Program-made: the position numbers and the translations under genes
Source of the DNA: Avena insularis
Lineage: Eukaryota; Streptophyta; Magnoliopsida; Poales; Poaceae
Reading direction: 5' to 3'
Assembly (NCBI GenBank): GCA_023614405.1
Contig: CM042689.1
Coordinates: forward strand, 332,048,305-332,112,304
Length of the DNA stretch: 64,000 nt
The notes under the pieces: model-generated
Databases searched by the model: none
What the model saw: only the letters and a program-made list of their open reading frames with translations
What the model was told of the DNA's origin: nothing
Shown: one piece after another, positions 13,122 to 23,790 of the stretch
Layout of the letters: the number at the start of each line of letters is the position of its first letter
How positions within the stretch are numbered: position 1 is the first letter of the stretch

Positions 13122-15062
13122 GGACTATGTGGCATCGGGGGAGGAGATGGTATGGATCAGGCCGGGTGGTGCGACGGAGAGGGTTAATATGACAATAAAT
13201 AAAGTTGACCGCTTGGCTCGTCAGAAGTCGCGTCGGCTCTCTTCATAGGCATGTAGAAGGTTGGACAGTAAATAAAGCCGTCAGCCCATGCGACTTTGCA
13301 TGAATTAGACTGACCGTCCGTCACCTGGCCGTTTTTATATCATGGGTAGGTGGGCTTCACCACACCGCGTGGCACCGTAAAAGTTGACCGCTCACCTACT
13401 AAGCCACCGATGCGCACTATTATGTCGTGGTGTGTCCACACATGCCAAGTCACCCATGGACATCTACGGCTTGGGTGTGGACATGATGATGTTATGGTGG
13501 GCAACACACTACCGATACACCGAGCCCGGTCAGGCTAGTGGGTCCCACTCATCGGTAGCGCACCGACATCGGGACAATGCTGCTACTAAGCCCGCATCTA
13601 CCATGTTTCGACTTTGGCCACAACGCGGGTACTTTCTGGTGTTACCAACGACGTTACCTTTTAACAGCTCGCTAATAATGTTTGCCGTCTATAAGGGTTT
13701 CTACTAGGGTGTGGTGAATATTGTGACACATGTTCAACCTTTTTATTGCAACGAGTGTAGCGTTTGCATATATCAAAACAAATTGTTGCCTGGACGTGGG
13801 AATTCTACATCACTTGGGTACGATTTCATTTTCTTTACTAGAACGCGGGAGTAGATGTTACTACAAACGATGATTTGCAAAAGAAACTGAAAGCGATGTC
13901 GCATAAAAATGAAAAAGTTATCTAGCGATGTTGGCCTTTCATTGTAAAGAGATGGCCCATTTAGTTATGGAGACATCTAAGCAAGCATATGGGCCTAGTT
14001 GCTTTGTTCTATTAGCCCATCACCGCCGTTCGCGCCGAGGCATGGCATTCTACATTTCTGCTCCGCGGTTTCTTGGACCCGACAAGTCTGTTCACGTAGA
14101 AATCTTTTTTTTTTCTTGATTTGAGGGAGATCCACGTTGAAGCCTTGAAGGCGCTGGCGCTGGCGGCGGGGATGACGCGTAGAACGTGGGCAAGGCACCA
14201 ATCTGAAGGAACGTGTAGGTGACGTCTTGGTCGTTTAGTCTTCCTTTATTATATTCTCGAAGCAAATGTCAGTACAAATAAAAAAAGAAAAGAAAGAAGT
14301 TGCAGCTCGAAAATGCACCAACGTCAAGATCAACTCCGCAATGGCCTTTCAGTTCTGGAGAGGGTACATGTCTCGGTTTCTAAATGTCCCATGCCCCTGT
14401 CCAGTATCACCAATACCAGGGGCTGGATCTCGTGAAAGTCTCAAACGTCAAAGATTCTCTTGTTCTCGGTGGATATGCCCTCGTAGCGTTATCTAGTATA
14501 GGCTTTAGAAACGTCAGCGGAGAGCACTTAGATGTAAACCGATGGTCAGATTCCTTCCGAGGCTTTAGAACATGTAGCCAACACAAATAATAATCTGCCG
14601 CCGACAAGACGAAATTCGTGTACGAACTTCTTCTACCAGTCGGCAGTTCAGAAGCCTTGGATCTTTTGGCCATGGGGGACGATCGATACTGGCCGGGCAC
14701 CTGCCCGCTTATTTTTATTTAGCCAGCACTCGTGTTCATCTTCACATGCGTCAAGACGATCTCCTTTTGCAACTGCATTAATTCAACGAAGAAATTTCTT
14801 AGGAGATCTAGGCTTGCTTCTAGATAGGCACGTCCGACCTACCTGCTTGCAGTTCTATTTGTCTTCGCCATCCTTTCTTGCACGTAACATTGACGAAACC
14901 AGACGACATGACATCATACGAAGTCCTTATCATATCGCAATGTCGTAATACGGACGAGGACGACGAGGACAAGCGACTGGAATGTCCTTATCCTATTTCT
15001 GTTACACAGCACTGAGATCTGCTATCGATGATGTTTTCATAGCTAAACTACTCTGGTTTATT
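13122..15062. other. Intergenic stretch with no recognised gene
   Basis: I find no convincing coding region, RNA gene or paired terminal repeat here. The ORFs are short and overlap on both strands. A run of short A- and T-rich patches near 14100-14300 is the only compositional feature. Confidence 0.5.
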
Positions 15063-15493
15063 TAAGAGCATCTTCACTCGCCTACCTACGACGCCGATTC
15101 GGACACCGAATTTCGATCCGGACGCCAAAAATTGGCCCAGACACGTACCCAAGGACCTGTTTTCGGATGGATTTGGGCCAATTTTGGTCCGGACTACCCA
15201 GGACGAACCCAGATTTTCGGATACGTCCTGGGAACGCCAGACTCAGCGAATTCGACGAAAAAAACAAAGTGGCGCGTGGACCCGCCGAGTCAGTGACGGA
15301 AGCCGAGTCGTCGTCATTCTCGGAACCAAGCGGCGATCACGGACAATAATCGCTGTCGCGTCGACGTGTCGCCGATGATTCTGGCGCCATCGCCGCTCGG
15401 CTCAAGCGGACCGGCGGACACTAACTTCCCGCCGTTTCCCCTTTTCCCGCCCTCGCCGCTACACCCCTCCCGCCCTCGTCGTCCACCTCGGCC

Positions 15494-15500
15494 TTTATAA
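15494..15500 (+). promoter_or_regulatory. TATA box of the Harbinger-borne gene
   Basis: TTTATAA lies about 100 bases upstream of the ATG at 15601 and is followed by a pyrimidine-rich leader (CACACTCTCTCACAGC). The spacing suits a transcription start near 15525-15535. Confidence 0.55.
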
Positions 15501-15600
15501 GCCGTGCCTCTCGCCGAAGATCTTCACACTCTCTCACAGCTCCCCCACCCACAAGCCCAAACTCCGGCGAACCTTCTCTCACCGTTCCCTCTTCCCAGCC

Positions 15601-16722
15601 ATGGTCGAACGCTACCCCGGCGACGGCGCTGCGGCGAACGGCTTCGGCCGGCGCACCCTCCAGGCCTGGGAGGCGCGCATGTTGTACGACACCGGCTATA
15701 TGACGTCGCCGGACACGCGGATGCCTTCGGGGTGGAAGCTGAGCGCCGGCGGCATCCCTATCCCACCGACGCGGACGCCGGACAAGCTGACGTACGATGT
15801 GCAAGAGTATATCGGCGGCATGGACAACTCCGCCGAAGCCGAGAGCGCCGACAGCCTCCTGTACTGGGAGCATTTCTTCGCGGACCGCCGCGAACAGGAG
15901 CTCGCCCGCCACAAGGGGCCGCCGAACGAGTCGCCGCCGAAGCACAACAACTCGGCGGGTCGCCGACATTGGTGGAGCGCGCCAGGCCGGACGCTCGCGA
16001 CGGTGATGAACACACCGCGGCTCGGCTTCCCGCGCACACCGACGTCGGCGGCCTCTAGCGAACTGGGCGCCGAGGAGGATAGCGAGCATGAGCTCGTCCT
16101 CCTCCGCGTCAGCGTCCCACTCCTCCGGCACGGCGCCACTTCGCACGCCGACGGCAGTCAAGCGTGAAGCGGTCTCGCCTGTGCGCTCACCGCCACGAAC
16201 GCGCTCGCGCGGCATCGTCATCGGCGAGCCGCAGACAACGGCGTCTCCAACCGGCCACCTGCATCTATGCCGCCCCAAGACAGAAGGCTCGGCGCCGGCC
16301 AAAGACGCCGCCTTGAAGATGGCGCTGGAGCAGTCGCTCCGCGACACGGCGTCACAGATGCCGCCGCCACCACCGGTCGAGCCCTCCTCGCCGGATATCC
16401 GGGAATGGTCCAGGAAGGACTGGGAGAAGGCGGAGGCCTGTAGCAGCGCATCCTCGGCCTGTAGCAGCAGGCCGAGGAGGAGGCCGCCCGGCGTCGGGCG
16501 TTGTCTGGGCGTGAGGTCGCATACCAGGACGCCCCGCTCTACGTCCTGGACGACGACAACGAGGACGTAGGCCTGTCCTACCAGCCCTGGAGGTACGGCG
16601 ACCCAGGCCAGGGGAGCTCCCGCCAGAACCAGCCGCCGAGTGACAACGACGACGGTGGCGGCGAGGATGACGGCCGCGCCGACCCTGACTACACGGCGTT
16701 CCACAGCAACTTCGGCATGTAG
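15601..16722 (+). pseudogene. Harbinger-borne accessory ORF (RRTLQAWE/RRHWW family), frameshifted
   Basis: It starts MVERYPGDG and contains RRTLQAWEARMLYDTGYM (about residue 17-34), RMPSGWKLSAGG (40-51), an aromatic-charged segment WEHFFADRREQELARH, then NNSAGRRHWW and PGRTLATVM. After 16040 the likely frame moves to the one with VKREAVSPVRSP and KMALEQSLRD, and near 16500 moves again to the one ending YTAFHSNFGM at 16722, so two frameshifts are inferred. This protein type is common in grass transposons, but I know of no established function. The acidic tail and basic patches suggest a nuclear protein, which is inference. Core motifs recur in the ORF at 48891-49426. Confidence 0.6.
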
Positions 16723-16986
16723 GACGGCGAAGGCACCGGCGGAGGCCATGGCGGCGGCTTTTTTAAGTTTATTATATACTACTTTAGTTTAAATTTGATG
16801 TAATTCGTCTATATTCGTCCAACTTAATAAAATTCGTCCATCTTTAATGAATTTTAGCCGAACTTGGAAACTCGGTCTGGATACGCGAGTGGAAAATGGA
16901 CGTACCTAGGCCGAAAACTAGTTCCGTCCGGTAAAAAACAGACCAATTTTTGGCCTGGGTTCAGCCAACGAGTGGAGATGCTCTAA

Positions 16987-18159
16987 TTTGCACGTCTTCA
17001 AGTCTATTTAGAAATTTAGATGGTCGGCACGACCTAGCTTCTGGCAGCGCTAAGCAAAATGCAAACGTCCGTCATGTCTTGAACCCAACCTATGGTTAGC
17101 CAAAAAGTCGCTTATTGAACACTCTCCACCATGACACGGATCGAAAACGCGTGATTGAAGTCTTTCGATCAACTTGCTACCATCCTTATCTCTTCAAGTC
17201 ACTCTCCATACATAACCTAAACTAAAATTTGCATATATTCATGGTTCACACCAATGTCTCACCAAAACGCTAAGTTTTGGCTTTGTATTGTGCAATTTGA
17301 GTCAACTAAGATTTTTTAAACATTACAAACAACTCTAAGAATTAGCAAACAAGATCGAGTGTCCTTTAGCGTTGACACGTTAAGATCCACCAACATAATA
17401 TCGCTTAAAATAAGGAGCAAAAAATTTCTGTGAAAATTCGCAAGGATCTGCATTTTATAGAAAGCACAAAAGTTTAGCTTACAGTCCAGGATGCCAATTT
17501 TATAAAAAAAGAAGACGAAGGAAGATCCAAAACCACAAGCACTCCGAATTGGAACGACTCTTCTGATTATAAAGAGAAATGATTGCCCACGAAGAGGAAA
17601 AACATCATTTTAGTTACAACCAACATCATCCAGTGCGATGTCTAGCGCCAAAAAAGATAGGGTTTTTTAGCCATCATATGTGGGCACTCCACCATACTTG
17701 TTCATCCTTCTTCACGCATTGTATACCACATGCACGTCAACTGAGAGAGTAAAGTGAGCGCTTCAAATGAGGATCCTCTTTTTAGGGAAAATACATACGG
17801 ATCTGTGCACCAATGTTTAGCTTACACTATGATTGGCAAGAACATACCTAGTGATACAGCTGAATTCCGTGCCCACAGATTCCAGATTGATCTGGGCCGC
17901 CCAAATTGCACCAAGGGACAGGATTGAGCCTAGCTCATGATTCTGCTTCTAGCATAGGTCATTTTGCACAATCAACTCTATCTTATTTCGAATTGTGGCA
18001 CCGAGCACGTCATTCAGGTCTTTGTCCGCTCATGGAGAGTTGGGGACTTTGAATCGTCCCCAAATCATTGCTAGGCCTCTAGGATTTGATCTTTCTGCAT
18101 CTCTGCCACCACCAGCATGAATCTAGACCAACCTTCCGTTTCCTCTACCATAATAATGA
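16987..18159. other. Intergenic stretch; contains one copy of a dispersed repeat
   Basis: No gene is recognised. About 17510-17690 resembles 21500-21665 in the same orientation; both share GATTGCCCAC, then TTAGTTACAA and ATCTAGTG/TGTCTAGCG-like runs. It looks like an old duplication or an unclassified transposon. Confidence 0.4.
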
Positions 18160-18161
18160 TA

Positions 18162-18481
18162 CTCCCTCTGTTTCAAATTACTCTGCACCCATGTTTATCT
18201 AGGTGGACTAGTACTCTTTCATTTTCATCCAATTTTTTTTTAATTTTAGAATACTTTGTACATATTACATACTCGTTTCAGTTTACAAGGCCTACGCGTA
18301 TATCTAGGTTATCAATTTGACCTATATAATTTGAATTATATAATATAAAAATTATATCATTGGAAAATACAAAGTCTAAAGTTTCCGGTGATATATTTTT
18401 TGTAATATATACATCATATTAAGTTGCTTAATTTGGCGACATAGAACTACGTGCAGGACTTGTAAACCGAAACGGAGGGAG
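18162..18481. mobile_element. Stowaway MITE
   Basis: The terminal inverted repeat is CTCCCTCTGTTTC at the left and GAAACGGAGGGAG at the right, flanked by TA on both sides (18160-18161 and 18482-18483). Length 320 bp, AT-rich interior, no coding capacity. This is the Tc1/Mariner-derived Stowaway class of grasses. Confidence 0.9.
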
Positions 18482-18483
18482 TA

Positions 18484-19227
18484 CTATCTATTTCAAAAAT
18501 TTCAGGATTTTTCATTTATTACCATCTCCCATCCAATGCATGGTCTTCTTTTTCTTTCTCTTCCCTCATGCATGTATAACTATTGGTGCATGTAGTAATC
18601 AAGAGGGTGAATTATTGCTTTTCTTAATCCTATCAAAATGTTTCATAGGCCTTATAATCCCTAACGGATGGAGTACGGAGTAGATCTTAAAAACGCTGAA
18701 ATAGCCACGGTCGATAGCGTGCACTGCCGGACATACTTCTAGTGGTGCTGCCGAGAAGGAAAAAAACAGTTTTGATGATTTGAGATATGGAGTTCGCTTA
18801 CAACAAGGAATGGGTTTTTATGTAGAGTTAATTCAACGGACGGTGTTTTCAAGTAGCTGGTGTTTATTTCAGTACAAAATGTGAAGCAAATAGTGTTTTC
18901 AGTTAACTCTTTATGTAGCTTTGGAAAATATACGACAGTTGAAGATTAAGTGCAGGTACAATCTGAATTGAGTTACATATCAACCAGGTGCCTAAAATGT
19001 TTAAACTAGAGATGATGTTGCTAAATAGCTAAGGCTGATGCATCTCCTCGGAAGATGGCAACAACTGGTGTTGTGCCTGCCGGAGGAAACGAGCAGTGGT
19101 CCAACTCGGTGCTTGCAGAGGCGATTACTCGACCTGCCGATGCATACTTTGTACTGATTACTGAACCTACGGTCCATTAGAGGATAAATAAAGTGAATGT
19201 TCGCAATATGAAAAACATCTAGCTCTA
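18484..19227. other. Intergenic stretch with no recognised gene
   Basis: No coding region or paired repeat was found. The stretch ends at the first copy of the 16-base direct repeat that flanks the insertion at 19244-20976. Confidence 0.5.
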
Positions 19228-19243
19228 GTGTGCAAATATGCCG

Positions 19244-20976
19244 GTATCGTGTGCTCGCCGAAGAAGGCATCATCTCTGGCTGGTAGGCGCTTCTGAGGCC
19301 ATTGTTGCCAAGCAGGGGCAGATGAAAAAACGCTTCGCGTCGCTCCTCCGTGGGCGACCGAAGCGGCGGCGGCCCAGCCCTACCGCACCCTCCCCCACCC
19401 CTCCCTCCCTCCCGCCGCCGGCGGCGTGAGCCGTCGGGCAAAGCCCACGCGGCGTCGGCGGCGCCGGCTGTTCTCCACCGGGCGCTAGGGGAACCCGAAC
19501 GGGGCGGCGTGAGCTTGGCGCGCGGTGTCTTTCGGCGGGAGGCGGCGAGGCCTGGCGCAGCGGTGGCCGACGAGCAGCGTCGGGGGCGCCTCTTGGCAGC
19601 TAGAGGCGGCGGCGAAGGTGGGTGCTTGCAGCCATGCGGCCCGCGGCGGATGGGGCCCGAGCTCCTGTGGGCTTTGGGCAGCGACGACGGTTGGCTGCAG
19701 CGGCGGCTGGGCGACCTGGGGGGCTGCAGTTCTTGCGGAGACGGGGCACGACGGGGTCGCTAGGAGGGTCCGGGGCGGTGGATCGAGCGGCGGGTGGTTG
19801 GGCGGTGGCGCTGTGATCTGGGCCAGCGGGCCCGACCGGGCTGAGGCCGTGGTCGGCGTGACCATGCCTTGGCTCTTCAGAGGCCAGCCCACTTCGCACG
19901 TGTGGCTGGTGACAGTACTGGGCTAGGTGGGCCTAGCGCTGGTTGTCGACGGTCAGACCCTATCGGGGTCTGTAGTGCGCGACTCGCTGGCGGCATGGAG
20001 GTGTCGTGCTTGCTGTGGGGTCCGCCTTCCGCTCCTCTTTGCTGACATGTATCAGCCCCCTTTTGTCTGTGTCGTGCTCGTCGAAGGGGGGACTAGGGTT
20101 GGTGGCCTGGTGGCGTTACTCGGGCCGGTGGTGGTCCGGCTAGCCCGGGTGAGCACGGTGTTGACGGCGGTGCCCCTTGGTGGCAGGGATCTGCGGTGGC
20201 GACGGATCCGCTGGTGGACGGAGGAGTAGAGACTAGTGCTAGGGTTGGCGGCGTCAGTGACACCCTTGCTGCAGTGTGGCGACGGGGATTTACGGGTCCA
20301 TTTGGGCTCGGTCGGGCCAGGAAGGGTCTGGTTTGCCCACGTTGTTGCATCCGGTCGGCTATCGCCCTCTGGCGGTGGAGGTAGTTCCCTCCCACGTGTT
20401 ACTGTACTGCCGACCCCCCCCCCGAAGTTTCTCCTTCTGGGTCGTACCAGCCTCGCAACATGGATCACTGTGAGACGGCGGGGGTAACTGCAAGACCGTG
20501 GTGGCGTGTGCAGGTGGGCGGTGAGCTGGGTGGAGCCATCTAGAGCGTCCGAGAGCGTGGTTTTTTTTAGAGATCGGGAGAAATTCTTGTCGTCCAGACA
20601 CCGACACGGTGACGCCTGCGGGTGTTGCCGGCCTTCAAAAGGGCGTCGGGAGTATCTCTTTCCCCACTCCCCGTAGCGTACCGAGGGAAACTCTAGGTCT
20701 AGTCCGTATAGCAGCGTCGTTGTCGTCGCTTTCCTTCTTGGAGGTGCTGCTTGGTACGCGATGCTTCGGAGCGCTTGGAGCGTGGTGGGTCTCTCCGGAG
20801 GGCGCAGCGGTTGCGGGCCATCCTTGTTTTCGTCGAGCCACTGTTATCGGCCTTGTTTTCTCTTATTTTTTCTTTTTCCATTTCTTTTGTCTTTGTCTTT
20901 TGGGTGATGTGTTGTCTGGCCCTGCAGCGGTCTTAAACAATTGCTATATTAATATAGCTGGAAGCCTGTTTCGAGG
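19244..20976 (+). mobile_element. LINE-like retroposon with a 16-base target duplication
   Basis: AGTGTGCAAATATGCC occurs perfectly at 19228-19243 and 20977-20992, the length range of non-LTR retrotransposon duplications. The right end contains GCTATATTAATATAGCTGG before AAGCCTGTTTCGAGG, similar to the ATTAATATA-rich 3' tails of cereal LINEs; there is no long poly(A). The 19320-20550 interior is strongly GC-rich, with overlapping open frames on both strands and no reverse transcriptase. It is probably a truncated or non-autonomous LINE, read on the plus strand. The class is inference; the flanking duplication is seen directly. Confidence 0.6.
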
Positions 20977-20992
20977 AGTGTGCAAATATGCC

Positions 20993-21684
20993 ATGGTGGA
21001 GAAGGATTCTGAGCTATGTTCAATCCTACACTTGGACAAGTTTGGTACCGGTCAGTGAACCTGTGCAGCGACTGGTTCACTAATTTGTTGGTCGAACCAT
21101 TGGTTCATTCAGTTCGATGACGATAAAAAATCGTTCTTTTCCATAAAATTTAAGAAAAAATGATCATAAAGATATATAATATATATTTCAATATATAATC
21201 ACAAAAATATGGCGTGATGTTGGGTTTTAATTGTTGATATTTATGCCAAGCATAAGTTCACAAGTTTAATTCCTCTAGTAAACATTTTTTCTCGGTTTTT
21301 TACTATTTGAACCGATGCCTCTTAAAAAGGGTGAGTCCATTGGTTCGGGTTTTTTCTGATTGAACCACCAAACCATGCTGGTTTTTAAAACTATGGTTTG
21401 GACGGCCCAGATTGATCTGAAAACTAGAACGAGGTTGCAGCACTAGATATTCTCTGCTATGGATATGTGGGTTTTACTAAAGAAAAAAGTGGGTAAACCC
21501 AGAACCATCAACACTAAGAAATGAAACCAACACCTGATTATATAAAGAAAAAGCGATTGCCCACTCAGGGATAATTTCTTTTTGTCTTAGTTACAATCAA
21601 CGTCACCCAAATTGGCATCTAGTGTTGACGAGAAGATAAACTCAGAAATATGTGTTCACTATTCGCATGTTGTCACTAAATGTC
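20993..21684. other. Intergenic stretch; second copy of the dispersed repeat
   Basis: No gene is recognised. About 21500-21665 is related to 17510-17690. AT-rich DNA at 21125-21300 shows nothing codable. Confidence 0.4.
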
Positions 21685-21698
21685 CACACGACTGAATT

Positions 21699-23218
21699 AT
21701 TATTTTTAATCACAACAGGTGAGCTGCCGTATTTTATTGCAATAGTGAGATACATAAAAAACGGAGGAAGCCATTTCAGGTAAAAAAACCGCACAAACAG
21801 CGAAGTCTTGTGTCCACACCACGCTAGACTACCATTGCACTAAACACATGCCACCAAGTCCGGAGCCACTGCTCCGACCCTCCCTCCCCCCGCTCGATAT
21901 TGAGCTGCAACGCCGCACAATCTAGACGCCTTGTAGCCCATGCTACATAAGGCGACCGCTCGCAGACCACGAACGCTGCACCAAAGGTCCGGTGTCGTCG
22001 CACCCACATGCCAGCTAGACCGATTCTTAGAGTTGGATCAAGTCAGCCAGGTCGACAAACTCGCACCCTTGCAGCACCAGCACGCCACCCATGCCTTGCA
22101 AGGCCACGACCATACCTCATATAGTTGTTGTTGCAAAGCCATCCGAGGCCGCCACCTCGGCGCACGTCAACCTCCTGGAGCCGCCGTCCCGGCGTCCACT
22201 CCACTCGACCACAAAGCAACCCACACAGCTGCCGCAACCTGTTGCACCACAGGTTAAAGACTCCAAGGCAACACATTCAAGAAGGTAGCGGCATGGATGT
22301 CGTCGTCGTCTGCTCCAAAGAGCTTGGGTTTTCACCCGGAGATCACATGACAATTGCGGCGACAGGGATATCTCCACAATGACGCCTTCAAAAAGGAATA
22401 CGACTCCCGAGGGCATCGCCGCCATCGGCACTGGCCAGAGCCGGAGCAAAGCTTTCGCTTGGAGTAGTATCCGCGCCGTCGGGCCACACATGGGAGCCCG
22501 AAGAACATGAGCGCAACCAGCCGGCAAGGGACCTTGCAGACAACACCAAACACACCAGCCATGACACCTCACGCCATAACATCCACGTCGTCATGGCCGC
22601 TGGCTATCTGCCCGAGCTGCCGTTTGGCCGAGATGCCGCTTGGTTGCTAGCCGTCCGCCCAAGTTGCCGTTTGGCCGAGATGCCTCTTGGACGCCATCCG
22701 CCCGACCGCCCGAGTTGCCGTTTGGTCGCCGTCCCCGAGTTGCCGCTTGGCCACCATCCTTGCCAGGGCAAGGAAGCCACACTGTGGACCGCCTGACCTT
22801 CACACGATGCGGCCGTCGCCCCGGCTTCCACCCGCTGCCTCTAGAGCTTGCTGATGCGCCCGCAGCAGCCGCTGCCCGCCCAGCCCATCACAGGCCTAGA
22901 CCGAACCCTCCTCGCCGCACCATCGCCTTTCGCCTCTGCCCGCCGCAACGCGCGCCGCCGTCGTCGCCGCCTTCAACACTCGCTGGTCGCTGCGCATTGA
23001 AACAACACATCGAGCGTCGCTGATGTAGTTCCAGGAGCGCACGAGCTTGGAGCCCCGCCGCTACCGCGCCGAACAGGCTTTGCCCGACGACGCCCTAGGC
23101 GACGGCGAGGAGGAGAGGGGGCGCGGGAGGTCCTGTACAATGGAGGTCGACGCTCTGGTGCGGCTCGGACGCAGCCGCATGGGAGCGAGAGGAAAACCGC
23201 ATGGACACAGATTATGGT
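21699..23218 (-). mobile_element. LINE-like retroposon with a 14-base target duplication
   Basis: CACACGACTGAATT occurs perfectly at 21685-21698 and 23219-23232. On the minus strand the element ends TTGCAATAAAATACGGCAGC...ATTAAAAATAAT, which resembles a LINE 3' tail, so minus is the likely sense. The interior is GC-rich, and 22590-22760 holds short repeats built on GTTGCCGTTTGGCC / GAGATGCC. No reverse transcriptase is seen. It looks like the same sort of insertion as 19244-20976 in the opposite orientation. Confidence 0.55.
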
Positions 23219-23232
23219 CACACGACTGAATT

Positions 23233-23790
23233 CTTGACAACGCAAGCCTTTGCAAAACAAGGAGCAATTTTTGACAAATCCGTATAGGTCATATACAAAC
23301 TATGACAAAACTGTACATTTAAAAATCAACCCATATGTGACAAAAAAAATATAGATTGTTGAACAGCATATCTAGAGGCAAGTTGACGAAGAAAACTACT
23401 CATTTAATCGATACATGCTTGACGGGTTATTTAATTTAGAAGCCTGGCAAAACACAGGATTGCTGACAAAGAAATTGTGATACAAGGTACGGCCTAGAAC
23501 ACCGCTTTACCCAGCTGTCGCCCCCACCCATCCGCGGGGTTTTGGGACCGCGTCCGTTTTGTAGCACACCACAGGGGGCGGTTACTAGTTAGTTGGCGGA
23601 GCTGTTGCCAACTCAGCCGCCACCCAGGTGACCCAGCCATATTTTTCCTACTTCCAAGTTCTCAACAGGTTCCCCTCCCCTCCCAAACCCCCCCTGATTC
23701 CTTCCTCCCAACGGATCCTCCCCCGCTCTATTCAATTCCTTCGCCCAAGTCTCCGATCCCATCTCCTGGCCAGCGCACCAGCGTATTCCT
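23233..23790 (+). promoter_or_regulatory. Upstream region of the ankyrin kinase gene
   Basis: This AT-rich then GC-rich stretch runs up to the start codon at 23791. A pyrimidine-rich run (about 23670-23760, CCCCTCCCCTCCC and similar) looks like a plant 5' leader. No clear TATA box is placed. Short upstream ATGs occur, for example near 23560-23700, but none is clearly functional. Confidence 0.4.

Larger units (their letters stand above)
15066..16983 (+). mobile_element. PIF/Harbinger-type element carrying an accessory ORF
   Basis: The ends are GAGCATCTTCACTCG (15066) and, inverted, GAGCATCTCCACTCG (ending 16983), a 15-base terminal repeat with one mismatch. The flanks show the 3-base duplication TAA (15063-15065 and 16984-16986), the PIF/Harbinger signature. 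Within about 100 bases of each end there is a second inverted match around CCAAAAATTGG. No DDE transposase is present; the 1.9 kb is filled by one promoter-bearing ORF region. It is therefore non-autonomous and presumably mobilised in trans. Confidence 0.88.

Noticed and set aside
15421..16749. Open frame of 442 codons on the minus strand
   Set aside because: It is the antisense shadow of the GC-rich Harbinger-borne ORF on the plus strand, which has a TATA box and family motifs; the minus frame is rich in Arg/Ala/Val with no domain.
19350..20487. Several overlapping ORFs of 100-150 codons
   Set aside because: They are open on both strands because of very high GC content; composition is Gly/Arg/Pro-rich and no domain or codon pattern is seen.
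22117..23260. ORFs of 95-150 codons on both strands
   Set aside because: Same reason: a GC-rich insertion flanked by a 14-base duplication, with no recognised domain.
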